Part shown: piece by piece, positions 52,333 through 62,063 of the stretch | Layout: every line of letters begins with the position of its first letter | Numbering within the stretch: position 1 is the stretch's first letter | NCBI RefSeq assembly: GCF_003991425.1 | Contig: NZ_CP034346.1 | Coordinates: 2,765,501 to 2,829,500, forward strand | Length of the DNA stretch: 64,000 nt | Origin: Paenibacillus lutimineralis | GTDB taxonomy: Bacteria; Bacillota; Bacilli; Paenibacillales; Paenibacillaceae | Direction: 5' to 3' | Notes under the pieces: model-generated | Told to the model about the DNA's origin: nothing | The model's database searches: none | The model's input: the letters and a program-made list of their open reading frames with translations, nothing else | Made by a program: the position numbers and the translations under genes

Positions 52333-54018
52333 ATGAGAAAGATGAGGAAGCCGCTTCTGGTCATGGCATCATTATGTCTCGTATTTGCTACGTTACTGGC
52401 TGGATGCAGTAAATCGGGTGATAGCAACAAGCCTGATCCTGGAACCGCCAAGAACGAAGGACAACAGCAGAAGAACAACAATACGACAGCAAATAATACG
52501 GATGGCAAATGGGTACTGGGGGAGAAGCCGTTGGAGTTTTCGGCTTATGCCCACTATCAGAATACCGATTTCCCCAAATGGGAGAGTACACCGATTGGCA
52601 AATACTTAAGTGAGGAGAAGCAGGTAAAGATCAATATGATTGCTGCAGCAGGAGCCCATACGCAGAAGCTTAGTGCAATGATGGCCTCTGATGAATTGCC
52701 CGATATGATCTGGACGGATCGTGATCATCCGGATGTCGACAGACTTTACAAGGCCGGAAAGCTTGTGCCGTTTGATGATTATCTCGATAAGTATCCTAAT
52801 CTGAAGACATGGATGGGTGACTTGAATCTGCTCCGTCATGAAGATGGCAAGTTGTATAGGTTCCCGAACTGGTATTCATCTAATCCTTTTGGGAATGCAG
52901 GCTACGTCATTAACAAGAAAATCTATGACGAGCTTGGTAAGCCTAAACTCGAAACCACCGATGATTTGTATGACTATTTGGTCAAAGTCAAAGAGAAGTA
53001 CGGTGACAGCATCGTTCCTTTCGAGCCACATCGTGCGCAGGATATGCAAGGGTTAGGGGTTCTATATACAGCGTTTGGTGAAGGCGCGTTGTATACACAT
53101 CTCAACAGTGGGTTGCGCGCTGTTCCCAAAGACGGCAAGTTGACATCGGTACTGACAGATCCTGTGTTCCGTGAAGCTCAGAAATATATCGCTAAATTAT
53201 ACAGAGAGAAGCTCATTTCCCAGGACGCTTTTAACCAAACTGAAGATCAGGTGTTAGAGAGAGTGATGACCGGGCGCGTAGCGGTATTTGCGGGAGCTAG
53301 TCCGACGGACTTTGCTGGCGAAGCGCAACCGGAATTGACCAAAAATGATCCCGATGGCGGATATTTCATGATCTGGCCGATCCATAAGCCGGGTCTCGAT
53401 AAGAACAAAATTTACCCAGGCACATACACCAGCTTTGGATGGAATGCAGCCTACATTACAACAGCCGCTAAAGACCCTGAAGCAATCTTCGCTTTCCTTG
53501 ACTGGTACACTGGTCCTGAAGGGATGAACGTTCAATTCTTCGGTCCAGAAGGCAAGAACTGGCAGGGCTTCGACGAAGAAGGTAAACCGAACTTCACAGA
53601 GAATTACGATCCGAAGGAAGTCGCTGATATTCAGACCAAGAATAATCCGGTAATGTTCGTAGGGAATACGAGTTATATCGATCCTGCTAAATACAAATAT
53701 ATGGCAAATATGCCTTTTGAACAACAGGATTGGAGAACTCGCTACCAACAGACGATCACTTGGCCTACACAGTACAACGTAACCGAGTTTACGGGGCTAA
53801 ATCCGGCTGCGGATTCGGATGAGGGAATCATTCAGGCATCTGTTGACGAAATGTTCCTGGAGATTTATGCGAAATCCGTTATGGCCGGAAGTGATGAGGA
53901 AGTAGATAAAATCCTCGATCAAGGTCAAAAAGATTTGGTGTCGCTTGGTTATGATAGACTTCTGGAATGGCGCACGGTTAAATGGCAGGAAAACTTAGCA
54001 AAAATGAATAAACAATAA
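52333..54018 (+). CDS. ABC transporter substrate-binding lipoprotein (LplA/YtcQ type)
   Basis: A 561-residue binding protein with a signal peptide ending in TLLAGCSKSG; the Cys is the lipid anchor. An Asn/Asp/Lys-rich linker follows, and the mature domain starts near EKPLEFSAYAHYQ. As in the locus at 9059, it lies downstream of its permeases. The start follows GAGGGG. The ligand is unknown. A 10-base stem-loop (54049-54075) separates it from the regulator gene. Confidence 0.9.
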   Translation: MRKMRKPLLVMASLCLVFATLLAGCSKSGDSNKPDPGTAKNEGQQQKNNNTTANNTDGKWVLGEKPLEFSAYAHYQNTDFPKWESTPIGKYLSEEKQVKINMIAAAGAHTQKLSAMMASDELPDMIWTDRDHPDVDRLYKAGKLVPFDDYLDKYPNLKTWMGDLNLLRHEDGKLYRFPNWYSSNPFGNAGYVINKKIYDELGKPKLETTDDLYDYLVKVKEKYGDSIVPFEPHRAQDMQGLGVLYTAFGEGALYTHLNSGLRAVPKDGKLTSVLTDPVFREAQKYIAKLYREKLISQDAFNQTEDQVLERVMTGRVAVFAGASPTDFAGEAQPELTKNDPDGGYFMIWPIHKPGLDKNKIYPGTYTSFGWNAAYITTAAKDPEAIFAFLDWYTGPEGMNVQFFGPEGKNWQGFDEEGKPNFTENYDPKEVADIQTKNNPVMFVGNTSYIDPAKYKYMANMPFEQQDWRTRYQQTITWPTQYNVTEFTGLNPAADSDEGIIQASVDEMFLEIYAKSVMAGSDEEVDKILDQGQKDLVSLGYDRLLEWRTVKWQENLAKMNKQ

Positions 54019-54048
54019 AAGACCCAGTATATGAAATGCTGGTGGCAT

Positions 54049-54075
54049 CCCAAAGAATATTTAAAATTCTTTGGG
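54049..54075. repeat. Stem-loop between importer and regulator genes
   Basis: CCCAAAGAAT (54049-54058) pairs perfectly with ATTCTTTGGG (54066-54075). There is no T tract after the stem, so it may be a partial barrier that lowers expression of the regulator relative to the importer. Confidence 0.6.
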
Positions 54076-54153
54076 ATATCGCCGTTCTTATCAAGTATGA
54101 TAGTGATATCATCATGGATTTACAGGTTCTGACAATGATCTGGAGGGGGTTCC

Positions 54154-55731
54154 ATGTATAAGGTATTGCTAGTAGACGATGAGGAGCTTGATTTGGAAGG
54201 GATGAAGCGATTTATTCCTTGGTCCGATCTGGGCATGGAAGTGAAGGGGAGCGTTAACAATGCTCTTTCGGCCTGTGAAATCATTGAGAAGGAAACGATT
54301 GATATTCTAGTTAGTGATGTCAATATGCCTTACATGTCTGGGCTTGAGCTGGCACGGATTGCCCTGGAACGTAAACCCAATATCCGGATCATATTTGTCA
54401 GCGGGTATCAGGAATTCAGTTATGTACAGCAAGCGTTGTCCCTGAAAGCATATAACTATGTACTGAAGCCAATGAATGACAGGGAGTTAATTTCTTCACT
54501 ACTGAAGGTAAAGAGGGATCTGGATGAGGAAATCAAGCAGCGCGAGGTAGAGTTGGCGTATCGGGAGATGATTCCTATTGTTAAAAGCGATATTTTGATT
54601 CGTCTGCTCGAAAGAGAAGAAGAGTCTGAAGAATCAATCTCCCATATGATGAAGTCATACGGGTTCGATCAGATGACCTGGCCGATTCGCGTAGCGGTCA
54701 TAGAACTGGATAATTTACATTGGCGGCAAGCAGGGGACTTTACTTCACAACGGAAGATGTCGAGGATATTCCTGCAGAAAATGCATGAGAGTATCAAGGG
54801 GCTTGGCATGATCCCATACTGCAAGCTTACTTCAGAGCGGATTGCGTTATTATTGGAAGATGCTTCAGTGAGTCAAACGGTTAGCACTTTGATCGAAAGA
54901 GTACAGCCACATTTAGCAACATCGATTACAGCGGGAATTGGGGAATCCGCACATGCGATGGATCAGTTGCATATGTCCTACCGGCAAGCGGTAGAGGCAG
55001 TTGAAGGGAAGATGTTCCTGGGCAAAGGGAATGTGATCAAGTATGAGGATGTAAGCGCTGAACCGGGGATGCTTGATGCACGAATGCTGGAGGAACGGAT
55101 GACCACTCTTTTGAAAGCAATGGAGGAGTACGAGCTTGTGCAAATTTGCGACGAGCTGGAGAAATTGTTCGGAACAATCACAAGTCTGCGCTCGCGATTT
55201 ACCGTTCATAATATGTCCAACTATATCATCTGGAAGCTTGATCAGTATTTAAGCAGTAAGAATGAAGATTTGTTTGAGCTGCTAGGTATGGAAATTCACC
55301 ATCTAGATATTTTGATGAAATTTGAGACTATCAGCGATATACGTTCATGGTTTAGACAGCGTATGTTTGAAATTTCAGAGCGCCTGTATGAGAAGACCAA
55401 TTCGAAGGACAGTAAGTTCATCCGGAATGTAGTTAGCTTGATGAAGGAACGGATGAGCGAAAATATTACAATAAAAGATTTTGCCGAGCATTTTTCTTTT
55501 TCGCCTAGCCATATTGGATTTTTGATTAAAGAGAAGTCAGGTAATACCTTCAATGAGTTGCTTGTGCAACTGCGCATGGAGAAGGCGTGTGAGCTGCTAA
55601 GACAGCCCGGAGTGAAAATCTATGAAGTGGCCGATCAGGTAGGGTACCGGTATCTCCCTTATTTCAGCAGACAATTCAAAGAGAAGTTCGGTCTGACTCC
55701 GTTGGAATATCGAAAGCGAGAGACCGAATGA
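54154..55731 (+). CDS. YesN-type response regulator (third importer locus)
   Basis: A 525-residue regulator starting after GGAGGGGG. The receiver has VDDEELD and Asp55 in DILVSDVNMP. The linker is long and the AraC domain (about 420-520) ends with YLPYFSRQFKEKFGLTPLEYRK. It precedes its kinase, with a four-base ATGA overlap, and follows the importer genes it probably activates. Confidence 0.9.
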   Translation: MYKVLLVDDEELDLEGMKRFIPWSDLGMEVKGSVNNALSACEIIEKETIDILVSDVNMPYMSGLELARIALERKPNIRIIFVSGYQEFSYVQQALSLKAYNYVLKPMNDRELISSLLKVKRDLDEEIKQREVELAYREMIPIVKSDILIRLLEREEESEESISHMMKSYGFDQMTWPIRVAVIELDNLHWRQAGDFTSQRKMSRIFLQKMHESIKGLGMIPYCKLTSERIALLLEDASVSQTVSTLIERVQPHLATSITAGIGESAHAMDQLHMSYRQAVEAVEGKMFLGKGNVIKYEDVSAEPGMLDARMLEERMTTLLKAMEEYELVQICDELEKLFGTITSLRSRFTVHNMSNYIIWKLDQYLSSKNEDLFELLGMEIHHLDILMKFETISDIRSWFRQRMFEISERLYEKTNSKDSKFIRNVVSLMKERMSENITIKDFAEHFSFSPSHIGFLIKEKSGNTFNELLVQLRMEKACELLRQPGVKIYEVADQVGYRYLPYFSRQFKEKFGLTPLEYRKRETE

Positions 55732-57506
55732 AGGGAATCTGGGCACCATTCGTTAAGGTTGATAAAAAAAGGCTGGGATACATACCGATCGGATACAAGT
55801 TAATGCTTACCTTTTTGGTGTTTATACTTCTGCTTGTCTCGGCAAACTTTTATATCTCACATTCAATGTATGACGCTAGTATGCGTAAACAGACCCGTGC
55901 GAACATCCAGGGAACGCTGATGCAGATACGTGATAATGTGGCCTACAAAGTGGATGATATCGTTCAGACTTCCGCTACGATCTATGATGATCGTGCTCTT
56001 ATCCTGAGTATTCGCCGGAAGGAGTCAGGCTTTGATATATATAATCGCATGTCGAAGGTGATTACACCGAAGCTGGAGAGCGCCTCGAAGGCGGTAGGAT
56101 TAAATTTACGATTGTCCGTCTATTTTCATAATGAGACGATCCGTGAAAGCTACCATATATGGGGTGAAGAGGATAATAAGGATTTTGATGAGCAGACAAT
56201 TGACATCTATCATATCAGTCGGATTAAGAATAAGTTCTGGTATTTTACGCTGCCAGCAGAAAGATACAATGAGACGATGCAGTGGAGACAAGTGGAAGAG
56301 GATGAGAGAGATGGGCGCATCTCATTTATTCGCCGTATGGTTAATATGAGCAATCCGCTCAACATTGAGGAAGTTGGTGTCATGCGATTTAGTGTGCGTA
56401 TATCGGAGCTGTTCGAAAGCGTCGATTATACAAAGCTCGGGGAGGGCAGCAGGCTAGCGGTCGTAGACCCTTATGACAATGTGGTCTATGCTTCGGGAAG
56501 CACCATTGAGCAGAATACGCAGAATTATTTGACGATTGAAGAGAACCTGCCTCAGCAAAACTGGAAGATTGTTGCTCAGGTTCCGCTTAATATCATTGAA
56601 CAGGAAGCCGAGCGGGTTCGCACTGTTTTTATTGTCATTTGCTTAGTATGCGTAGTGTTGTTTGCCTATGCGGGCTTTATAGTCTCTCATTCATTCTCCA
56701 AGAGAATTACGAAGATTGTATCGGTACTAAATTCATTCCGGGAAGGGAATCTTCACAAACGGATTACTTACCGCGGAAAGGGAGAGTTTGCCCAAATCGC
56801 GAACGCCTTGAATGCTATGGGTGAGGATTTTGAAGCACTAATTAATAAAGTGTATTTGACCCAGCTGCAGAAGAAGGAAGCAGAGCTTGAAATGCTGCAG
56901 TCGCAGATTAACCCTCATTTCTTGTACAATACGCTGTCCTCTATTAATCAGCTGGCGAAATTCGGTGAGATGGAGAAGCTTCAGAGCATGGTTGTACAGT
57001 TAGCGCAATTCTATCGTCTTACACTGAACTCAGGGAAGACGATGATTCCAATCGCAGCAGAGATCGATCAAGCGATGGCTTATGTGGACATCCAGAAGGT
57101 GAAGTATGGTCGGCGTATGGAAGTAAGCTTTGATATTGATACCGATATATGGCCCTATGAGACAGTGAAGCTTATTTTGCAGCCTTTTATTGAGAATGTA
57201 CTGAAGCATGCCTGGAGTGGGGACCGCATTCATATACGCATCTCTGTCATGAAGGAAGGGAACTCGATCGTATACCGGATCATTGATGACGGTCTTGGGA
57301 TGAAGGCGGAGCGGATTAATGAAATATTTGATCCCCGAGATGATAGTCATGTCGGCTGCGGCATCCGGAATATCGATCAACGGGTGAAGCTGCATTATGG
57401 CAATGAATACGGGGTATCCATCTTCAGCCGGGTAGGCATCGGTACTTCCGTGCAAATCCGCATACCGGCAAGAAAGCGGAAGCTGAGGGAGAGAAGCGAA
57501 GATTAG
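55728..57506 (+). CDS. YesM-type sensor histidine kinase (third importer locus)
   Basis: A 592-residue kinase with membrane helices near 24-45 and 300-322, an extracellular sensor between them, and a HAMP region. The phosphoacceptor is His397 in LQSQINPHFLYNTLSSI; the ATPase has FIENVLKHAW and DDGLGMK. Its start overlaps the regulator stop (ATGA), so the two are translationally coupled. No sugar enzyme is linked, so the signal is unknown. Confidence 0.9.
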   Translation: MKGIWAPFVKVDKKRLGYIPIGYKLMLTFLVFILLLVSANFYISHSMYDASMRKQTRANIQGTLMQIRDNVAYKVDDIVQTSATIYDDRALILSIRRKESGFDIYNRMSKVITPKLESASKAVGLNLRLSVYFHNETIRESYHIWGEEDNKDFDEQTIDIYHISRIKNKFWYFTLPAERYNETMQWRQVEEDERDGRISFIRRMVNMSNPLNIEEVGVMRFSVRISELFESVDYTKLGEGSRLAVVDPYDNVVYASGSTIEQNTQNYLTIEENLPQQNWKIVAQVPLNIIEQEAERVRTVFIVICLVCVVLFAYAGFIVSHSFSKRITKIVSVLNSFREGNLHKRITYRGKGEFAQIANALNAMGEDFEALINKVYLTQLQKKEAELEMLQSQINPHFLYNTLSSINQLAKFGEMEKLQSMVVQLAQFYRLTLNSGKTMIPIAAEIDQAMAYVDIQKVKYGRRMEVSFDIDTDIWPYETVKLILQPFIENVLKHAWSGDRIHIRISVMKEGNSIVYRIIDDGLGMKAERINEIFDPRDDSHVGCGIRNIDQRVKLHYGNEYGVSIFSRVGIGTSVQIRIPARKRKLRERSED

Positions 57507-57606
57507 GAGAGAATCAAATTTCGGACATATGTCCTTTTCATTACACAAATAATTGCTATGATGAAAAGGCGAACACGCGCATTAATAGTAAAGAAGGAGT
57601 TCTACG

Positions 57607-58362
57607 ATGAAGTTTGTGTTTGATTTGGACGGAACGATTATCTTCTCTGGCAAGCCTCTAAGTGTATCTATGACCCAGGCTCTTGATCAATTGATAGCTG
57701 GGGGGAATGAGGTTGTCTTCGCTTCTGCAAGACCGATCCGCGATCTGCTGCCAGTGCTGCCTACTTATATGCATCAATATCCAATGGTCGGGGGAAATGG
57801 GGCCTTTGTAGCGAATGGAGGCCGGATTCTCTCTACGATTCATTTCGATGAACAGACGAAGGAGAGCATCATCGAATTGATCGGGAAATATAAAGCGGGC
57901 TATCTTATCGATAGTGAATGGGATTATGCGTATGCCGGGGATGAGCATCATCCGATTCGGCGGAATCTTGATCCTGAGCATCGAGCAGAGAATAGGCGCT
58001 TGGAACAATTGAATGAACTGGTAAAGGCCGTTATTTTGCATAGCGAGGAGCCGGAACAGATGCTGGATGAGCTGCAACAGCTTCCGGTCGTTATTCATAT
58101 GCACGGGTCTGAAAATATTATTGATATCAGTCCGATAGGCGTGAGCAAATGGGCCGGTCTTCAGGCGCTTGGCTTGCAGTCGCAGCAGTTCATCGCTTTC
58201 GGTAACGATGCCAATGACATCTCGATGTTTGAGCAAGCGAATCACTCCGTCTGCGTTGGAGATCATACAGATCTATTAAAAGTGGCAAGTGAGCAGGTTC
58301 TGGCGGATGAGGGGCAAGTGATTAAGAGAATAGAGCAGTTCGCTAATACATGGTTTTACTAG
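57607..58362 (+). CDS. HAD-superfamily hydrolase (Cof type)
   Basis: A 251-residue enzyme with motif I KFVFDLDGTI (nucleophile and acid Asp residues), a cap region (about 80-185) with two-layer fold, and motif IV GNDANDISMFEQA near the C-terminus, as in Cof/SupH-type sugar phosphatases. It probably dephosphorylates sugar phosphates, haloalkyl or flavin-type substrates; none is indicated. The start follows AAGGAG. A strong terminator follows. Confidence 0.88.
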   Translation: MKFVFDLDGTIIFSGKPLSVSMTQALDQLIAGGNEVVFASARPIRDLLPVLPTYMHQYPMVGGNGAFVANGGRILSTIHFDEQTKESIIELIGKYKAGYLIDSEWDYAYAGDEHHPIRRNLDPEHRAENRRLEQLNELVKAVILHSEEPEQMLDELQQLPVVIHMHGSENIIDISPIGVSKWAGLQALGLQSQQFIAFGNDANDISMFEQANHSVCVGDHTDLLKVASEQVLADEGQVIKRIEQFANTWFY

Positions 58363-58372
58363 ATTCATATAG

Positions 58373-58410
58373 AAGGGCAGCCCTGCTTAAGTGCAGGACT
58401 GCCCTTTTTA
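58373..58410 (+). terminator. Terminator after the HAD gene
   Basis: AAGGGCAG (58373-58380) pairs with CTGCCCTT (58399-58406), with an inner CCTGC/GCAGG stem and a T-rich tail. Confidence 0.9.
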
Positions 58411-58470
58411 CTATATTTGCCCCGGTTTAACACTCCTTATAAGCAGTGAAATGGTCTATAGTCTACCGAT

Positions 58471-59652
58471 TTATTTTACAACAATATATCTCCGACCTAG
58501 CAGCCACATCATGCCGCTGATTGCCAGAAAATAGAGCGGCATCGTCAGCAGCGAACCATTATGCAGCAGGCTCATGCCCCAGGTTGCCAGGCTCACCAAT
58601 AGGTAATAGCCCAGGCTAAATACCGCACCTGCCGTGCCGATGACGTCGTGGAAACTGACTAGAGCGAGGCTCAGACAGTTCGGCAGAGCAATACCAGATC
58701 CGAGTAGCATAACAAATAAGGCAATTAAAATACTAAGCAGCATCACAACATCCGGTAGCATGGATAAGCTGCTAGCTCCTGTTAGGAGAAGTGCTCCGCC
58801 AGTCATAATCAAGCAGCCCATATGGATAATTTTCTCCGGTGCATACTTGGTTAATAGTCTCTTGGAGATCATTGCGCCAATGACGGAAGCCAAAGCGACA
58901 ATAATACCTAGGAAGCCATAAACTCCCGGTGACATTTGAAAATATTCGATGAACAGAAAGGGAGCCTCAGCATAATAGCTGAACAGAACACCGTTGATAC
59001 CGCCAATGAGCAACCCGAATACGAGTACTCGTGGTGATGCCACTATTCTCCGAATTACCGGCATAACGGCAACCTTCGTTCTGGTGGATACATCTGTCGT
59101 CTCCGGCAATCTCAAGAAAGCATACATGAACAGCAGAACACTCATTATGACTAGAGCGAAGAATACTGCTCGAAAGCCAAGATACTGGTCGATCCAGCCG
59201 CCGATCAACGGCCCAACTGCCGGAGTGAAGGCGATGACCGCAGATATTTGTGCGAACATAGCATGGCGTTTCTCTCCAGATACACTCTCACGCAGCATTG
59301 TCTGGGTAATGACCGATCCCGTGGCCGCTCCAAAGGCCTGGATGAAACGGCTGACCAGCAGCAACTCGATAGAGCCTGAGTAGTAGCACATCAGACTTCC
59401 AACCCCATATACGAGCAGTCCGCCGAGCATAGCCGGTCTTCGACCGATAAAATCGGAAAGCCAGCCCCAGCAGAAGACGCCGATCGCAAAGCCGATAAAA
59501 TAAATGCTTAGTGTTAATTGTACAGAACTATTTGAGACACCGAGCGATGCCGAGATGTCCGGCAGGGACGGTGTGTAGATGGTCTCGCTAATCTGTGGAA
59601 AAGCGACAAGAACAATCATTAATAACAGAGATGGAACTGCATATTTTTTCAT
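58471..59652 (-). CDS. Bcr/CflA-type drug-resistance MFS transporter
   Basis: A 393-residue protein on the minus strand, with a start after AGGAGGG and twelve predicted helices. The N-terminal region has FWGWLSDFIGRRPAMLGG-like loop sequence (GWLSDFIGRRPAMLG) and the family-typical QAFGAATGSVITQTMLRE. The group includes Bcr and CflA/TcaB-type proteins, which use the proton gradient to export bicyclomycin, chloramphenicol or sulfonamides. Substrates cannot be predicted. It is monocistronic and faces the HAD gene tail to tail. Confidence 0.88.
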   Translation of the reverse strand: MKKYAVPSLLLMIVLVAFPQISETIYTPSLPDISASLGVSNSSVQLTLSIYFIGFAIGVFCWGWLSDFIGRRPAMLGGLLVYGVGSLMCYYSGSIELLLVSRFIQAFGAATGSVITQTMLRESVSGEKRHAMFAQISAVIAFTPAVGPLIGGWIDQYLGFRAVFFALVIMSVLLFMYAFLRLPETTDVSTRTKVAVMPVIRRIVASPRVLVFGLLIGGINGVLFSYYAEAPFLFIEYFQMSPGVYGFLGIIVALASVIGAMISKRLLTKYAPEKIIHMGCLIMTGGALLLTGASSLSMLPDVVMLLSILIALFVMLLGSGIALPNCLSLALVSFHDVIGTAGAVFSLGYYLLVSLATWGMSLLHNGSLLTMPLYFLAISGMMWLLGRRYIVVK

Positions 59653-59970
59653 TTTATTTAGCCCTCCTACAAGCTAATATTCTGTCTGAATTACAACAAG
59701 AATATGAGCCTAGCTAGGGAAACGGGGGCATCATGATCGCAATACGGCCGTATATCATCATTTCGTTCAGATTCCTTTCATATGTATGTGTAGGAGGGTC
59801 GATCAAACATTTGTAATACTCGGATTACCTTAGCATATGGCGGAATGTGTAGTCAAACGCGGATACATTTTTTAGTAGGAATAAACGAAGATTCAAAGTA
59901 AAATGAGAAAAATAAGCCTGTGCACTATGAGTAGGGTAGCGAGATGAGACAGGGCCTGGAGGTGGGTTGA
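59653..59970. other. 318-base divergent gap
   Basis: It separates the MFS gene and a GNAT gene. No convincing promoter pair, operator, riboswitch or short gene was seen apart from the two ribosome sites. The GNAT ribosome site (GGAGGTGGG) closes it. Confidence 0.5.
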
Positions 59971-60498
59971 ATGCAATTTGTAACAAAACGGTTGATCATT
60001 AGGGAATTCAAGCTAGAGGATACAGCAGATGTTCACAAATATGCGTCGGACCCATTCGTAACAAAACATATGATCTGGGGTCCAAACACGGAGGAAGAGA
60101 CGAAGGAATATATTGAAATGGTAATAGGACAGCAACGGCAAATGGTTCGTCAAGACTTCGAGTTTGCTGTAGTACTCCAGGGGACAGGAGAACTAATAGG
60201 GGGCTGCGGTCTCCACATCAGCGGATCCAGACAAGGGGAGATCGGGTACTGCTTCAACCATCCGTACTGGGGCCAGGGATATGCAACGGAAGCTGCGGGC
60301 GAGATGCTTCGTTTTGGGTTCCATCAACTGGGCCTTCACAGGGTTTATGCGACATGTCGGCCGGATAACCTGGGCTCCGCTAAGGTCATGCAGAAGAACC
60401 GGATGAAATACGAGGGACATTTGCGAGAGCATTTATGGCATAAGGGGAAATGGCATGACTCATTCCAATACTCCTTACTGGAGTCTGAATTCAACTAG
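59971..60498 (+). CDS. GNAT N-acetyltransferase (RimJ/RimL type)
   Basis: A 175-residue enzyme. N-terminus TKRLIIREFKLEDTADVHKY and acetyl-CoA motif PYWGQGYATEAAGEML precede HRVYATCRPDNLGSAKVMQKN, giving a typical ribosomal-protein-type acetyltransferase. The start follows GGAGGTGGG. It is the fifth GNAT gene in the window. The substrate is unknown. Confidence 0.88.
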   Translation: MQFVTKRLIIREFKLEDTADVHKYASDPFVTKHMIWGPNTEEETKEYIEMVIGQQRQMVRQDFEFAVVLQGTGELIGGCGLHISGSRQGEIGYCFNHPYWGQGYATEAAGEMLRFGFHQLGLHRVYATCRPDNLGSAKVMQKNRMKYEGHLREHLWHKGKWHDSFQYSLLESEFN

Positions 60499-60552
60499 TA
60501 ACATTCATTACTCTGGAGGGATTCGTATAATACTTGAGCACGGGTGTTGTAG

Positions 60553-60744
60553 GCTCGGGGGATTATCGGAGCTGATCCGAGCAGCGCTATCTACATAGGG
60601 GATACTGTCTATGATTCCAGTTGTGCTCGTGATTCCAAGGTAGCTTTTGGTCTGGCAATGTGGGGAGCAAACCCGGAGCATCACATCGAGGGGGATCATT
60701 ATTTCAATAAACCGGAAGAAATTAATATATACGCTAAACCATAA
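60553..60744 (+). pseudogene. C-terminal relic of a HAD phosphatase
   Basis: An open stretch without a start reads DPSSAIYIGDTVYDSSCARD and ends at TAA 60742. The GDTVYD motif is motif IV of HAD phosphatases (phosphoglycolate-phosphatase-like). All catalytic motifs before it are absent, and a stop in the same frame (60550) precedes it. It is a decayed gene end. Confidence 0.6.
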
Positions 60745-60750
60745 GATAAA

Positions 60751-60784
60751 AAGGCCGATCCTTGTATAAGGAATCGGCCTTTTC
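60751..60784 (+). terminator. Terminator after the HAD relic
   Basis: AAGGCCGAT (60751-60759) pairs with ATCGGCCTT (60773-60781) with an inner CCTT/AAGG pairing and a T-rich tail. Confidence 0.85.
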
Positions 60785-60880
60785 CTTTAAAGTCTTATAA
60801 AGGGTATAACAATTTGATGGGATTTCAACGAATATTTTCCGATATGCTATAATCTTCTTATTTAAAGAGGTGAAAAATCC

Positions 60881-61870
60881 ATGAAGAATACCGATTTTCA
60901 TCTCAATTTCAATTTATTCTTTGATGGTCTGGGATTACAGCGGCAATATACCGACCGCTCTGAACCGATGGAGCTGAGCTCGTTAATGGGGACAGGGCGG
61001 GTTCAGCGCTATGTGCCTCGCCATGATATGAATATTGTTGTCTCTGAGATGACCTTTCAACGTGAAGTTGATATATCGCTTAATACCGGCATGCCGATGA
61101 TCGAGCTTCATTATTGCTCACAAGGCACTCGGCAGTTTAGTGCGGATGGGGAGGAGTATCATTTTGCTCCGGGCATGATCAGTTTGCAGCTTATTCGTGA
61201 GACAAAGGTACGGTTCGAATTCGAGGAAGAGCAGCCTTATCAAATGCTCGGAATCGGGATTCCTGTTTCCACTTTTCATCATTTTTTAGAGGGTGCTGAC
61301 GGCAGCAGGCTAGTTGATTTCAATAAACTGCTTGGTCAACGGAATTACCGCGTCTTCCAAGAGAGAATTGATCCGGCATCTTCCATGACCATTATGCGTC
61401 TGATACAGGCACTACAGCAAAAAGGCATCAGTAATTTGGAGCTAGAGTGTAGTGTCCTGGAATTGCTGTCATCTTCGTTTCAGTCGCTACTGATTGAACG
61501 TAAAACGTCGAATTTATCCAATAGCGATATAGACAAAATAAAGAGGGCGCGGGAGATCATTCTGGAATGGATGGCGGATCCACCTACGTTAATTGAGCTA
61601 TCCCGGATGATCGGCTTGAATGATTATAAATTGAAGGTTGGCTTTAAAGAGATGTATGGCACGACTGTCTTCGGATATTTGCGGGAGAAGAGGCTGGAGA
61701 AGGCGCTGCTTCTGCTTCAGGAAGGAAATATGAATGTTTATGAGACCTCGCTTGCCGTCGGATATTCTAATCCAAGTCATTTTGCCCAAGCATTTCGGGT
61801 TAAGTATGGGGTAACCCCGGGAAGTCTGGCCCGACGCTCTTCGATTCAACTTCCTAATTCTCTATCGTAA
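60881..61870 (+). CDS. AraC-family regulator (Btr-like)
   Basis: A 329-residue regulator with an N-terminal cupin-like sensor domain (about 60-150) and a C-terminal AraC domain (about 225-325) with MIGLNDYKLKVGFKEMYG and SNPSHFAQAFRVKYGVTPG. A TATAAT box lies at 60848-60853. It is followed by a terminator and, across 193 bases, by a Fur-box-preceded transporter. AraC regulators of this group (for example Btr or PchR-like) often bind siderophores and activate uptake genes. The iron role is inferred from the neighbours. Confidence 0.85.
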   Translation: MKNTDFHLNFNLFFDGLGLQRQYTDRSEPMELSSLMGTGRVQRYVPRHDMNIVVSEMTFQREVDISLNTGMPMIELHYCSQGTRQFSADGEEYHFAPGMISLQLIRETKVRFEFEEEQPYQMLGIGIPVSTFHHFLEGADGSRLVDFNKLLGQRNYRVFQERIDPASSMTIMRLIQALQQKGISNLELECSVLELLSSSFQSLLIERKTSNLSNSDIDKIKRAREIILEWMADPPTLIELSRMIGLNDYKLKVGFKEMYGTTVFGYLREKRLEKALLLLQEGNMNVYETSLAVGYSNPSHFAQAFRVKYGVTPGSLARRSSIQLPNSLS

Positions 61871-61888
61871 ATGAATATTATACAAATG

Positions 61889-61912
61889 AACTGCTCTTTT
61901 GGGCAGTTTTTT
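61889..61912 (+). terminator. Terminator after the AraC gene
   Basis: AACTGC (61889-61894) pairs with GCAGTT (61903-61908), followed by T residues to 61912. Confidence 0.85.
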
Positions 61913-61997
61913 GTTGCCTTGATCGCTCCCTTGAACCGTAGAATTACTCCGTCTAGTGGTGGAGAGAGGGCTTTAATCCAAGGTAATATGAACAAGT

Positions 61998-62016
61998 GAT
62001 AATGAAAATCATTCGC
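61998..62016. promoter_or_regulatory. Fur box before the MFS gene
   Basis: GATAATGAAAATCATTCGC agrees with 16 of 19 bases of the classic Fur consensus (GATAATGATAATCATTATC). It lies 48 bases before the MFS start, where a repressor would block transcription when iron is plentiful. Confidence 0.75.
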
Positions 62017-62063
62017 ATTGATGGATGAGGTTCGAAAACAGCGATAGATAGGAGTGAAAAGAT

